A stretch of DNA of 50,963 nt, taken from the NCBI GenBank assembly GCA_015056625.1, contig SVFY01000023.1, positions 1 to 50,963 on the forward strand, written 5' to 3'. The stretch's first letter is position 1. Every line of letters begins with the position of its first letter. The notes beneath the pieces were generated by a model that was not told the DNA's origin, did no database searches, and was given only the letters and a program-made list of their open reading frames with translations. Of the stretch, positions 42,007 through 50,866 are shown in pieces. The translations under genes were made by a program, and so were the position numbers. The DNA comes from Butyrivibrio sp. Its GTDB lineage: Bacteria; Bacillota; Clostridia; Lachnospirales; Lachnospiraceae.

Positions 42007-43098
42007 TTATCGGCTGAGAACATGCAGCGGAGCGTCATAGTATTCGCTGTAGAGAGTAAAGGAGTCTGCGATGCCGGAAGTTACGTATGCTTCCCCGCTC
42101 TCGGTAATGAATACAGCGTCGAAGTCGCCTGACTGTTTCCAAAAGTCTATGGCGCCATCAAGCCCCATGACGAAAAGAGCTGTGGAAAGGCCGTCGCACC
42201 TTAGGCCGTCGCTGCCGATGATGGTGACAGATACAAGGCCGTTTTCTGCAGGATATCCGGTCTTGGGGTCAAGGATGTGCCAGTAGGTCTTTCCATTTTC
42301 TTCAAAGAATCTCTCGTAGCCGCCGGAGGTGATGATAGCCATATCTTCTGCGTCGATAACTCCAAAGATCCCTGTCTGACTGTCCGCAAAGGGGCTCTTT
42401 ATGGCCACCTTCCACTTGGTTCCGTCAGGCTTTTTCCCGATACATTCAACGTTTCCGCCAAGGTTGATAAGAGCAGACTTAACACCGTTGTCACGGAAAT
42501 ACTTAGCAACTGCGGATCCTGTGTAACCTTTGACTACGCTGCCAAGGTCCACCTGCATGCCAGGAGCTATAATGACCTGACATTTTGAATCACTGACAGC
42601 AGGAGACAGTAGAACCGTCCCCGTGTCTTGTTGTGCCTGGACCTGTCGATAGTCCACATTTTCAAGAAGTGCATCTATCTCTTCCTTATCCGGAACCCTG
42701 TAGCTTCCTGTTGTAAAGCCCCAGGCCTTCAGCACAGGGTAGATAGAAATATCGAGGGCTCCATCTGTCTCTGCGCACACAGAGAGGGCCCGGCTCATTA
42801 TGTCTGCAACGTTGCCGGAAACTTCCGCCTTGCCGTCGCGGTTAAGAGCGTAGATCTCGCTCCCTTCATCGGTTACAGACAGCTTCTTTTCAAGGCCGCG
42901 GATCATCTCCTCTGCGCCAGATAGAAGTTCCTCATCACCTGCTGCCTGTATCTCCATTATGGTGTCCATGGCAAAAAGGCTCCTGGTCTTCACCACCGGC
43001 TTTCCAAAAGCACATGCAGAAAGCGCTGTCAGTGACATTACAGCCACTGCAGCGCCTACGATCATTTTCATATTAAAACGAGCCTTCAAAAATCTCAT
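42007..43098 (-). CDS. apbE: ApbE family FAD:protein FMN transferase, lipoprotein
   Basis: A 363-residue exported enzyme that attaches FMN to Thr/Ser of extracytoplasmic flavoproteins such as Rnf subunits. The lipobox is LSAC with Cys29. Core motifs are AMDTIMEI, DGALDISIYPVLKAWGF, VDLGSVVKGYTG, LINLGGNVECIG and HILDPKTGYP, with the Mg2+-site block SDGLRCDGLSTALFVMG. Residues 157-164 (QDTGTVLL) are encoded by one unit of the palindromic repeat family at 42604-42631, inserted in frame just before the VDLG motif in what is usually a loop. ATG 43098 is used; ATG 43071 is an alternative. It lies 6 bases after larE. Confidence 0.92.
   Translation of the reverse strand: MRFLKARFNMKMIVGAAVAVMSLTALSACAFGKPVVKTRSLFAMDTIMEIQAAGDEELLSGAEEMIRGLEKKLSVTDEGSEIYALNRDGKAEVSGNVADIMSRALSVCAETDGALDISIYPVLKAWGFTTGSYRVPDKEEIDALLENVDYRQVQAQQDTGTVLLSPAVSDSKCQVIIAPGMQVDLGSVVKGYTGSAVAKYFRDNGVKSALINLGGNVECIGKKPDGTKWKVAIKSPFADSQTGIFGVIDAEDMAIITSGGYERFFEENGKTYWHILDPKTGYPAENGLVSVTIIGSDGLRCDGLSTALFVMGLDGAIDFWKQSGDFDAVFITESGEAYVTSGIADSFTLYSEYYDAPLHVLSR
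42604..42631 (-). repeat. Single repeat unit inside apbE
   Basis: On the minus strand the bases read ACAAGACACGGGGACGGTTC followed by TACTGTCT, the same unit as in the palindromes. Only one arm is present, it is in frame, and it adds the peptide QDTGTVLL. Confidence 0.93.
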
Positions 43099-43104
43099 AA
43101 ATTC

Positions 43105-43947
43105 TCACTCATTCTCTTCCTGAAACACATTCATATTTCCAGCCCTGTATCCATAAAGATCAAGAGAAACATAGGTAAATCCGATCTTCCTAAGCTCATC
43201 ATGAACTTTTTTTCTAAGCTCCTCTGCCGTGATCTTAACGATATCATCTGGAAGCAGCTCGATCCTTGCAAGGAAGATATCATTGCCGTGGATGCGAACC
43301 CGGAACTGTTTAAACCCAAGCTCCATCATCAGCTGCTCTGCCTTGTCCACCATATCAAGCTTGCGGTCGCTGATATTCTCACCATATGGGAAGCGGCTTG
43401 CCAGACATGCAAAGGATGACTTGTCCCAGGTAGGAAGTCCAAAATACTGGGACAAACTTCTGATATCCTTCTTGGTCATCCCCGCCTCGCGAAGAGGACT
43501 CTTTATGCCAAGCTCTGCGATAGCCTTAAGTCCAGGTCTGTAGTCACCCTCATCATCAAGGTTTGAGCCTTCCACAACCACAGCCATGTTCTCGCTTTTT
43601 GCAGTTTCAAGGAAATGCTGGAAAAGATCTTTTTTGCACAGATAGCATCTGTCCTTGGGATTCTGGGCAAAGCCCTCAATCTCCATCTCATTGATGTTAA
43701 GGACAACGTGTTTTACTCCAAGGCGCTTGCAGTAACCCCGCGCCTCCTCCAGCTCTCTCTTAGGAAACACCCCGGACGAAGCTGTCATGGCTATCACCTT
43801 GTCAGAAAGGGCAGCCCTTGCTGCATATAAAAGAAAAGTCGAATCCACTCCACTTGAAAAAGCCACAGCGACGCTTCCATAGGAAGAAAGAATGGACAAG
43901 AGTTTGTTATATTTTTCAAGTTGTGCTGCATTTGCAGTTGCAGTCAT
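43105..43947 (-). CDS. larE: ATP-dependent sacrificial sulfur transferase LarE
   Basis: A 280-residue PP-loop protein that adenylates a pyridinium carboxylate and donates a cysteine sulfur in making the nickel-pincer cofactor of lactate racemase. It has the PP-loop FSSGVDSTFL, the NPKDRCYLCKK block and the FACLASRFPYGENI block, whose Cys is the expected sulfur donor. GGGAGG lies 5 bases before ATG 43947, which is preferred over the start at 43971. No larA, larB or larC is present in the window, so it may serve another Ni-pincer or sulfur-transfer reaction. Confidence 0.9.
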   Translation of the reverse strand: MTATANAAQLEKYNKLLSILSSYGSVAVAFSSGVDSTFLLYAARAALSDKVIAMTASSGVFPKRELEEARGYCKRLGVKHVVLNINEMEIEGFAQNPKDRCYLCKKDLFQHFLETAKSENMAVVVEGSNLDDEGDYRPGLKAIAELGIKSPLREAGMTKKDIRSLSQYFGLPTWDKSSFACLASRFPYGENISDRKLDMVDKAEQLMMELGFKQFRVRIHGNDIFLARIELLPDDIVKITAEELRKKVHDELRKIGFTYVSLDLYGYRAGNMNVFQEENE

Positions 43948-44005
43948 GTCATCCTCCCGGCCACAGGCCATAGATCAAAAGAAATACCCGAGGCAGATCC
44001 AAAGA

Positions 44006-44668
44006 TCAGCTCATCTTTTTGTACATGTGATTTCCGATCATCTGGATCAGCTGAACAAAGGCAATAAGTATGATCGAGCAGACAATCAGGTAATCTGTCT
44101 TGTACTGCTGATAGCCGTATCTTATAGCAATATCGCCGACACCGCCGCCTCCGACAGTTCCTGCCATAGCTGAATATCCAACCAGTGAAATAACAAGAAG
44201 TACAACACCATTGAGCATTCTTGGTATTGACTCTTTTACATAGACCCTCATAAGGATCTGGAAGTTACTTGCTCCAAAGCTTCTTGCTGCCTCGATGACA
44301 CCAGGATTGGTCTCTCTTAGACTCGTCTCAAACACCCTTGCAATGTAGGGAATTGCTGAAACAGTAAGCGGAACGATCGAAGCTGTTGTTCCGATGGACT
44401 TGCCAACAACCATTCTTGTAAATGGGATCAGGATGACCAAAAGGATAATAAACGGAAAACTCCTGAATACATTCACGATAAAGCTCAGGATCTCATACAC
44501 GATCTTGTTGGGCTTAAGTCCGTCAGGTGCTGTAAGTGTCAGGATTATCGCAGGGATAAATCCTATGAGCACTGAAAAAAGTGTGGACCAGAACACCATA
44601 TAAAGTGTCTGTTTAAATGCATTTAATATGATAGCGTACATGCCAGTGGTAGATAAAACTCCGGACAT
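44006..44668 (-). CDS. metI: Methionine ABC transporter permease
   Basis: A 220-residue permease with five or six membrane helices and the EAA loop EAARSFGASNFQILMRV that docks on MetN. It has the MetI features VFRSFPFIILLVILIPFTRM and AMAGTVGGGGVGDIAIRYGYQQY. AAGGAG precedes ATG 44668. It follows metN by 34 bases. Confidence 0.95.
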   Translation of the reverse strand: MSGVLSTTGMYAIILNAFKQTLYMVFWSTLFSVLIGFIPAIILTLTAPDGLKPNKIVYEILSFIVNVFRSFPFIILLVILIPFTRMVVGKSIGTTASIVPLTVSAIPYIARVFETSLRETNPGVIEAARSFGASNFQILMRVYVKESIPRMLNGVVLLVISLVGYSAMAGTVGGGGVGDIAIRYGYQQYKTDYLIVCSIILIAFVQLIQMIGNHMYKKMS

Positions 44669-44702
44669 CTCAAATCTCCTTCATAACTATATCTATTTTC
44701 CT

Positions 44703-45674
44703 TTAGCGGATAACTTCCCAGGTAACATCCTTGGAATCCAGGAAAGCGCAGGCCTTCTCAAGGTCTTTTTCCTCCATGTTAAGCACAAGGCTTCCATAGA
44801 CATCTTCCCTGAAGTCCTCAAGCTTAGCCCAGCAGATATTGAAATCCGTGTGCAGTTCCTGGGACATCTGGGTAACGATAGGCCTCTGATTGCCCTCTCC
44901 ATAGAAAAAAAGCTTCAGGTTAACGCCAGTTGCTGGAAGCTTGTCACTTTCTTCCCTGAGGAAGTCTCTGATCTCCCTCTCCTTGGGCCATACAAAGAGC
45001 TGCTCAGGTCTTCCAATTGCAAGGACATGACCTTTATTAAGGAATGCAACCCTCTGACAGATCTGCTTAACAACTTCCATCTGATGAGTAACAACAACGA
45101 TGGTAATCCCCATCTCTTTGTTGATCTTTTGTAAAAGAGCTAAAATCCCCTTGGTGATCTCTGGATCCAGCGCACTTGTTGCCTCATCACAAAGAAGGAT
45201 CTCCGGGTCAAGAACAAGGGCCCTTGCTATGGCAACTCTCTGCTTCTGTCCGCCTGAAAGCTCACGGGGTTTTGCATGAATCTTTTCCTCAAGGCCTACA
45301 AGTCTTATAAGGTTCATGATCTTGTCCTTAGCTGCAGGAGTGTTGGTTGGTATTCCCCAGAACTTCATCGGAAGGGCAACATTCTGGTATACATCAAGTC
45401 TCTCCAGAAGATTGAAACTCTGGAAGATCATTCCCATCTTCTTCTGAAGGCTCCTAAGATTTTTCTTATCTTTAATATCTACGAGGCTGCTGCCAACAGT
45501 TATGCTGCCAGCGTTGTAGGACTCAAGACCATTGATACAGCGAAGCAGTGTACTCTTACCAGCACCTGACTGGCCGATTATTCCAAAGATCTCTCCGTCC
45601 TCTATCTCAAAAGAGATATCCTTAAGGACCTCTGTGTTGTTAAAAGACTTCTGAACATTTGTAATCTTGATCAT
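44703..45674 (-). CDS. metN: Methionine ABC transporter ATPase
   Basis: A 323-residue ATPase: Walker A GQSGAGKST, signature LSGGQKQR, Walker B ILLCDEA, switch His VVTHQ. A C-terminal NIL domain (about 245-323) binds methionine and inhibits transport when the cytosolic pool is full (trans-inhibition). It belongs to metQ-metN-metI. Confidence 0.95.
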   Translation of the reverse strand: MIKITNVQKSFNNTEVLKDISFEIEDGEIFGIIGQSGAGKSTLLRCINGLESYNAGSITVGSSLVDIKDKKNLRSLQKKMGMIFQSFNLLERLDVYQNVALPMKFWGIPTNTPAAKDKIMNLIRLVGLEEKIHAKPRELSGGQKQRVAIARALVLDPEILLCDEATSALDPEITKGILALLQKINKEMGITIVVVTHQMEVVKQICQRVAFLNKGHVLAIGRPEQLFVWPKEREIRDFLREESDKLPATGVNLKLFFYGEGNQRPIVTQMSQELHTDFNICWAKLEDFREDVYGSLVLNMEEKDLEKACAFLDSKDVTWEVIR

Positions 45675-45733
45675 CGCGTATTTCTCATTTCTAATTTTTC
45701 AAAGGGTCAAAGCCCACTGTATATAACTAAAAT

Positions 45734-45759
45734 GAGCCGCCTGCATCTACAAGCGGCTC
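45734..45759 (-). terminator. Weak hairpin between metQ and metN
   Basis: GAGCCGC/GCGGCTC with a 12-base loop is followed by ATTTTAG on the minus strand. It probably lowers read-through so that the binding protein is made in excess over the membrane complex. Confidence 0.55.
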
Positions 45760-45784
45760 AACAAGTATTATATTACATTACTTC

Positions 45785-46645
45785 TTATTCTGCATCAATG
45801 AATGATGTGATAACTGCTCCCTTGTAGGTCTCATCGATATACTTCTGAACCTTGTCAGACTGAAGGGCCTTGATAAGAGCCTTTGTCTTTTCTGACTCCT
45901 GGTTGCCATCCTTAACAACAAGGAAGTTTGTTCTCTTAACTGTTGTCTCAGCATCGAATGACTCGATATCAAGTGCTGGGTACTTGGATGGAAGCTCTGC
46001 CTCAAGAGCATAGTTTCCATTGATAGTTGCAGCGTCAAGATCAGGAAGTGAAAGTGGAAGGCTTGCTGCCTCAAGAGGTGTGATCACATATCCGTGTGGG
46101 TTAGCCTCAGCATCGTTTGTAAGTGAATCCTCGTTGTAAGAAGCATCTGTTCCAAAGCCGCCCTTTGATGTAAGGAGTCCCTTCTGAACAAGAAGATCGA
46201 TTCCTCTCTCGCCGTTATCAGGGTCATTAGGGATACCGATTGTAGCTCCGTCTGGAAGATCTGCAAGAGAAGTGTACTTCTCTGAGTAAATTCCCATTGG
46301 CTCAATGTGAACACCTGCAACAGCTGTAAGATGAAGACCTGCATCGCTGTTCTGCTGGTTCATGTAGCCAAGAGTCTGGAAGTAGTTGGCATCAAGCTCG
46401 CCCTCTTCAAGAGATGTGTTAGGAAGAACATAATCTGAGAAAACAACAGTCTCAAGTGTCCATCCATCCTCTGCAAGGACTTCCTTAACAATGTTATCAA
46501 GGATCTCTGCATGAGGTACAGGTGTTGCACCAACTTTGATAGTCTTATCTGCTGCGCTGTCAGCTGCTCCTGCGCCGCATCCTGTAAGAGCAGATACTGC
46601 AAGTGTAGCAGCAAGCACAAGGCTTACAAATACGTTCTTTTTCAT
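45785..46645 (-). CDS. metQ: Methionine-binding lipoprotein (NlpA/MetQ family)
   Basis: A 286-residue substrate-binding lipoprotein. The signal peptide ends in LTGC (Cys about 23). Family motifs are VGATPVPHAEIL, DYVLPNTSLEEGELDANYFQ, IPNDPDNGERGIDLL and the late NFLVVKDGNQ. GGAGGA precedes the ATG. It has its own promoter and a possible LysR site upstream, next to a divergent-free LysR gene. Confidence 0.95.
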   Translation of the reverse strand: MKKNVFVSLVLAATLAVSALTGCGAGAADSAADKTIKVGATPVPHAEILDNIVKEVLAEDGWTLETVVFSDYVLPNTSLEEGELDANYFQTLGYMNQQNSDAGLHLTAVAGVHIEPMGIYSEKYTSLADLPDGATIGIPNDPDNGERGIDLLVQKGLLTSKGGFGTDASYNEDSLTNDAEANPHGYVITPLEAASLPLSLPDLDAATINGNYALEAELPSKYPALDIESFDAETTVKRTNFLVVKDGNQESEKTKALIKALQSDKVQKYIDETYKGAVITSFIDAE

Positions 46646-46687
46646 AATACTTTTTCCTCCTCCGTAACGTGTTTCTGATTTCTTACT

Positions 46688-46716
46688 AATTTACACTCAT
46701 TATGCGCATTTGGCAA
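46688..46716 (-). promoter_or_regulatory. Promoter of metQNI
   Basis: On the minus strand TTGCCA (46711-46716) and TAAATT (46688-46693) are 17 bases apart, 42 bases upstream of metQ. The roughly 35-base leader is too short for a SAM riboswitch or T-box. Confidence 0.65.
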
Positions 46717-46727
46717 CAAAATGGTAT

Positions 46728-46743
46728 TTATAGATAGCGATAA
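46728..46743. promoter_or_regulatory. Candidate LysR-type binding dyad upstream of metQ
   Basis: TTAT-N8-ATAA lies 11 bases upstream of the -35 box, the usual place for a LysR-type activator. The lysR gene is directly upstream. Confidence 0.4.
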
Positions 46744-46768
46744 AATTTGCTTAAGCGTGAGTGTCTTG

Positions 46769-47668
46769 TCACTCGCTGTGAGCCATGAGCTTATCAACGA
46801 AGCTCTGTCCCATATCAGAGAGCTGCTGGCCTTTTCTGGTGATGTATCCAAAGGTCAGGGTCTCATCCTCTTTCAGCTTGATGGCCTTGATCTCGGAAGA
46901 AGTCTTGCCCTCTCCCAGCATGGCTGCCCCCACAGCGTAGCCATCAAGGCCCAGCATCAGCTCAATGGATGTGGCTCTTTCGTTGGTGGAGATGACCTTC
47001 TTGTAGTCGTAGGTTGCAAGGGCTTCTTCTCTATAGTAGAAAGAGGTGTTGTCGCCCTGGTCAAATACCATGCAGGGGTAGTCCTGAAGGTCCTCAAGAG
47101 ACAGTTCGCTTCTGCCTGCCAATGGATGTTTCTTACTTAAGTACACATATGTGTCTCTGGTAAAGAGCTCATGGAATTCAAGAGATGCATCTGCAAAGAT
47201 CTTTTTGAATGTGTTCTTATTAAAATCACTAAGAGCAATAACTCCGACTTCGCTCTTCATGTTCTTTACATCATCTATAACTTCGCTTGTCTGGGTCTCA
47301 CGGATTGAGAACTGGTACTCGGGAAGATCATACTCTTTTACAGTATCAATAAAGGCATTAACAGCTATAGTGTAGTGCTGCATGGAAACAGAGAAAGTCT
47401 CCTTCTGGCCAGCGCCATTTACATATCTGTCCTCGATCATCTCGAACTGCTCCACCGCATGGCGGGCATAAGCAATAAAAGATGCCCCAGCAGAAGTTGT
47501 CACTACGCCGTTGTGGACTCTTTCAAAAATCTGGATCCCGATCTCTTTTTCAAGATCTCTGACCGCGCTTGAAAGTCCCGGCTGTGAAACATAGAGCCTG
47601 TCGGCTGCCTTCCTCATGGAGCATTCTTCATCAATAGCAATTACATATTTAAGCTGCAGTATTGTCAT
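46769..47668 (-). CDS. LysR family transcriptional regulator
   Basis: A 299-residue regulator. The N-terminal winged helix-turn-helix reads MTILQLKYVIAIDEECSMRK then AADRLYVSQPGLSSAVRDLE, followed by the linker helix and a two-lobed effector domain (about 90-295). Its place between trans-sulfuration and methionine-uptake genes suggests control of sulfur amino acid supply, with a metabolite such as O-acetylserine or homocysteine as co-inducer; this is inference. ATG 47668 after AGAGGG is preferred to the longer open frame. Confidence 0.9.
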   Translation of the reverse strand: MTILQLKYVIAIDEECSMRKAADRLYVSQPGLSSAVRDLEKEIGIQIFERVHNGVVTTSAGASFIAYARHAVEQFEMIEDRYVNGAGQKETFSVSMQHYTIAVNAFIDTVKEYDLPEYQFSIRETQTSEVIDDVKNMKSEVGVIALSDFNKNTFKKIFADASLEFHELFTRDTYVYLSKKHPLAGRSELSLEDLQDYPCMVFDQGDNTSFYYREEALATYDYKKVISTNERATSIELMLGLDGYAVGAAMLGEGKTSSEIKAIKLKEDETLTFGYITRKGQQLSDMGQSFVDKLMAHSE

Positions 47669-47735
47669 GTTATCACCCTCTCCGAAAAAACTTAAGAGTA
47701 TGATAGCATATGACACTTTAACGCGCTACATTAAA

Positions 47736-48911
47736 TTAGTTTCCTGACACAGCTTTTTCCGCCTTCTCAAAAACTCTGTCAAACTCAGCGATCAAATCCT
47801 CAATCCCCTCAATTCCCACTGAGAGGCGAAGGATTCTGTCAGTGATGCCATTCTTTTCAAGAAGTGCCTTGGGAACTTCAGCGTGGGTCTGGGTGATGGG
47901 GTAGGTGATCAGAGTCTCAGTTCCGCCAAGACTCTCTGCGAAGTAGATCAGCTCAACATTGTTCAGTATCTCTTTTGCAAAAGAGCTGTCGTCCACCTCA
48001 AAGGTCAGCATTGCCCCGAAGCCTCTTGCCTGCTTTTTCATGATCTCGTACCCGGGGTGCTCAGGAAGTCCGGGATAGATGACCCTTGTGACATGCCTGT
48101 TTTTCTTCAAGTACTCAGCCAGTTTAATGGCGTTCTCCTGAGCTCTGTCCATTCTTACGGAAAGAGTCCTGATCCCGCGAAGTATGAGCCAGCTGTCAAA
48201 GGGAGCCAGACCCGCACCAATGGTCTTGTAGATAAGCCGAAGCCTTTCATCTATCTTTTCATCCTTGACAACAACGAACCCTCCGATGGTGTCGTGGTGT
48301 CCTCCCAGGAACTTGGTTCCAGAGTGGATCACGATGTCTGCCCCCAGATCAAGCGGGTTCTGGAAGTAGGGCGATAAAAAGGTGTTGTCCACTATCACAA
48401 GAAGCCCCTTCCCATGAGCCACTGCTGCAAGCTTTTCAATGTCAGTGACATTCATCATTGGGTTGGTTGGGGTCTCAAGGTAAACTGCCTTGGTGTTTGG
48501 TCTTATATGCTCAAGAACGTCCTCACTGCTGAGGTTAATGGCGGTAAATTCCAAACCATTCTTTTTATTTATCGCATCAAAAAGCCTTATGCTGCCGCCG
48601 TAGAGATCCTCGTCAATTATGATGTGATCCCCTGGCTTAAACAGCTCCATCACATTGGCAACCGCCGCCATTCCGCTGGAATAAGCCAGTGCGTCGATGC
48701 CGTTTTCAAGTTTCGCCAGCACCGACTCAAGCTGCTGCCTTGTGGGGTTCTGCATCCTTGTGTAGTCATAGCCCGTGCTGCCACCAAGTCCGTTGTGGGC
48801 GAAGGTTGCGGACTGATATATTGGAAAGCTTATGGCTCCCCACTTGTCAGACAGGTCCCTGTTCAGGATCTGACATTTTGTATCAATGCTGTAATCATCT
48901 GAATGCTTCAT
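47736..48911 (-). CDS. Trans-sulfuration PLP enzyme (cystathionine gamma-synthase/beta-lyase family)
   Basis: A 391-residue Cys/Met-metabolism PLP enzyme. It shows YDYTRMQNPTR, the phosphate-binding SSGMAAV, the DNTFLSPYFQNPL aspartate region and the PLP-lysine block SGTKFLGGHHD, with the C-terminal SLGGTETLITYP and RLSVGIE. Sequence alone does not decide among cystathionine gamma-synthase, beta-lyase and related activities. It overlaps the patB-like gene by 17 bases and precedes lysR, so a role in methionine or cysteine interconversion is likely. Confidence 0.9.
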   Translation of the reverse strand: MKHSDDYSIDTKCQILNRDLSDKWGAISFPIYQSATFAHNGLGGSTGYDYTRMQNPTRQQLESVLAKLENGIDALAYSSGMAAVANVMELFKPGDHIIIDEDLYGGSIRLFDAINKKNGLEFTAINLSSEDVLEHIRPNTKAVYLETPTNPMMNVTDIEKLAAVAHGKGLLVIVDNTFLSPYFQNPLDLGADIVIHSGTKFLGGHHDTIGGFVVVKDEKIDERLRLIYKTIGAGLAPFDSWLILRGIRTLSVRMDRAQENAIKLAEYLKKNRHVTRVIYPGLPEHPGYEIMKKQARGFGAMLTFEVDDSSFAKEILNNVELIYFAESLGGTETLITYPITQTHAEVPKALLEKNGITDRILRLSVGIEGIEDLIAEFDRVFEKAEKAVSGN

Positions 48912-50067
48912 ATAATTGTTCCATCGCTTTCTCTATTATGCTGCGGGGCGCTGCGATATTTATCCTCTGGAAAAGAGCTGTCTCTTCACCAAAAATAGCC
49001 CCTGCATCAAGCCAAAGATGAGCCTTGTCAACGATAAGTTCCTCAAGCTCTTTGCTGTTTTGGGTGGCTTCTGAAAAATCCAGCCAGATAAGATATGTTC
49101 CTTCAGGCTCCACAAGCTTTATCTTTGGAAGCTTCTCTTTTAGGAACGCCCTCACATATTCAAGGTTCCCCTCGAGGTACAAATTAAGCTCATCAACCCA
49201 CTGATCGCCCTTGGTGTACACCGACTTTGTGGCCTCAAGGCCGATGGCATTGCACTGGCTGTAGCCCGTGATCATGTTCTCGTATCTGAATTTCTCCCGG
49301 ACTTCCTTGTCAGGGATGATGATGTTAGCAACCTGAAGCCCCGCCATGTTGAAGGTTTTGCTGGGTGAGGTTCCAAGTACGAGCCTGTCCCTAAACTCTT
49401 TTCCCAATGTCATGTACGAGGTATGGGCAAAAGAGCTGTAGATGAAATCTGAGTGTATCTCATCTGCAAAAACATAGACGCCGTGGCGCCTACAGATCTC
49501 TGCAAGCCTTGTAAGCTCCTCCCTTGTCCAGACCCTTCCCACAGGATTGTGGGGGCTGCAAAGAAGATACAGCTTTACATTTTCAGATACTATCTTGTTT
49601 TCAAGATCCTCAAAATCTATCTCGTAGTGGCCATCTTTATAGACCAGCTGGTTGTTTACCAGCTTTCTGTCATTGACCCTGACTGCTTCAGAAAATGGAT
49701 AGTATACAGGCTGCTGGACAAGCACCGCTTCTCCTGGCTTTGTCAGCGCCCTGATGGCCAGCACTATTGCATAAACCACACCATGAGTTATGGTGATCCA
49801 GTCCTTATCCACTTTGAAGCCATGGCGTCTTTCAAACCAGCCGCTTACTGCTTCGAAATAATCTTCCTTTGGGTCGGTATAACCGAATATTCCCTGAGAA
49901 GCTCTTTTCTCAATGTCTGTCACAATCTCGATAGGCAGTTTAAAATCCATGTCTGCCACCCACAGAGGAAGCAGGTCATCCCTTCCCATACGCTCCATTC
50001 CAAAATCCCACTTGATGCAGGAGGTTCCCCGTCTGTCATGGAGGATGTCAAAGTTGTATTTTCCCAT
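48895..50067 (-). CDS. MalY/PatB family C-S lyase (aminotransferase class I fold)
   Basis: A 390-residue PLP enzyme of the PatB type, usually a cystathionine beta-lyase. It shows WVADMDFKLP at the N-terminus, the ITHGVVYAI segment, CSPHNPVGRVW, the PLP-contact ADEIHSDFIY and the lysine in TSPSKTFNMAGLQ. With the metB/C-like gene it could complete cystathionine synthesis and cleavage to homocysteine. The ribosome site is GGGGTGAG. An inverted repeat lies in its leader. Confidence 0.92.
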   Translation of the reverse strand: MGKYNFDILHDRRGTSCIKWDFGMERMGRDDLLPLWVADMDFKLPIEIVTDIEKRASQGIFGYTDPKEDYFEAVSGWFERRHGFKVDKDWITITHGVVYAIVLAIRALTKPGEAVLVQQPVYYPFSEAVRVNDRKLVNNQLVYKDGHYEIDFEDLENKIVSENVKLYLLCSPHNPVGRVWTREELTRLAEICRRHGVYVFADEIHSDFIYSSFAHTSYMTLGKEFRDRLVLGTSPSKTFNMAGLQVANIIIPDKEVREKFRYENMITGYSQCNAIGLEATKSVYTKGDQWVDELNLYLEGNLEYVRAFLKEKLPKIKLVEPEGTYLIWLDFSEATQNSKELEELIVDKAHLWLDAGAIFGEETALFQRINIAAPRSIIEKAMEQLYEAFR

Positions 50068-50095
50068 TTATCTCACCCCGAGCTTTCCATTTTTT

Positions 50096-50124
50096 GTCAA
50101 TAAAACTCTTTTATGATTATTGAC
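50096..50124. promoter_or_regulatory. Inverted repeat upstream of the patB-like gene
   Basis: GTCAATAA/TTATTGAC with a 13-base spacer fills the 56-base gap between the SGNH gene and the patB-like gene. There is no T-run, so it is more likely an operator or leader hairpin than a terminator. Confidence 0.4.
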
Positions 50125-50750
50125 TAAATCTGCATCTTGTTCAACTCTTCATTGACGACATCTGCAAAAATCCTGTGTCCGGCGTCGTCCATGTGCTCAT
50201 CATCCACATCACTTGGCGTAACATAATCAGAGGCCGCAAGGAAAGCTGTACCTCTCTTTTGAGCTATATCCTCATAAACTTTTTTAAGCTCTTTGCTGGT
50301 TTCAACGGATTCTTTATTAAACTCTGGATCCTTTTCAGGGCGCCACACATCATCACCAAGATGGATTGGAGATATCAAAAGAATCTTTTCCGCAGGCACA
50401 TACTTTTCAAGGGTGTCAAGGCATCTTTCGATTCCTTTTCCGATAACATATGAAGATGCGTTGTAGTAGGTCTTGCAATCGTTGGTGCCAAGCATCAGGA
50501 TAACTGCATCTACCGGGTACTGGCTCTCCATAAGTGGATCCAGGGTGTTAACGCCCTTTCTTCCTGGCCTGAGCTCATCCTCAAAAACTGTAGTCCTTCC
50601 GCAAAGACCCTCTTCTGCAATCCTTACGTCTTTATTTTTCTCCTGAAGAATACTGGTCCACCTTACGCCCCAAGGGTATCTTTCGTGTGAACGTGACCCG
50701 GGAACCAGGCCCCATGTATTCGAATCTCCAAAAGCTAATATCTGTTTCAT
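50124..50750 (-). CDS. SGNH/GDSL family hydrolase
   Basis: A 208-residue esterase-type hydrolase without a signal peptide. Block I has the nucleophile Ser in FGDSNTWG (about 7-14), block III is MLGTNDCK and block V has the Asp-His pair in DVDDEHMDDAGH. Relatives are arylesterases or carbohydrate acetylesterases; the substrate is unknown. It precedes the patB-like gene by 56 bases and follows the repeat-rich right edge of the window. Confidence 0.9.
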   Translation of the reverse strand: MKQILAFGDSNTWGLVPGSRSHERYPWGVRWTSILQEKNKDVRIAEEGLCGRTTVFEDELRPGRKGVNTLDPLMESQYPVDAVILMLGTNDCKTYYNASSYVIGKGIERCLDTLEKYVPAEKILLISPIHLGDDVWRPEKDPEFNKESVETSKELKKVYEDIAQKRGTAFLAASDYVTPSDVDDEHMDDAGHRIFADVVNEELNKMQI

Positions 50751-50866
50751 AAATCACCGCCTGTGAATCGTACAACTGTTTCTTACATTTTCTATTATCA
50801 TCCACAAGCCGTCATTTGTATAAGACCCATAACTTATAGCTCGATATAAGCTCTGGTTTACCCTCA

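Noticed and set aside
46646..46768. SAM riboswitch or T-box upstream of metQ
   Set aside because: The predicted transcript leader is only about 35 bases, and I see no T-box or SAM-I core sequence.
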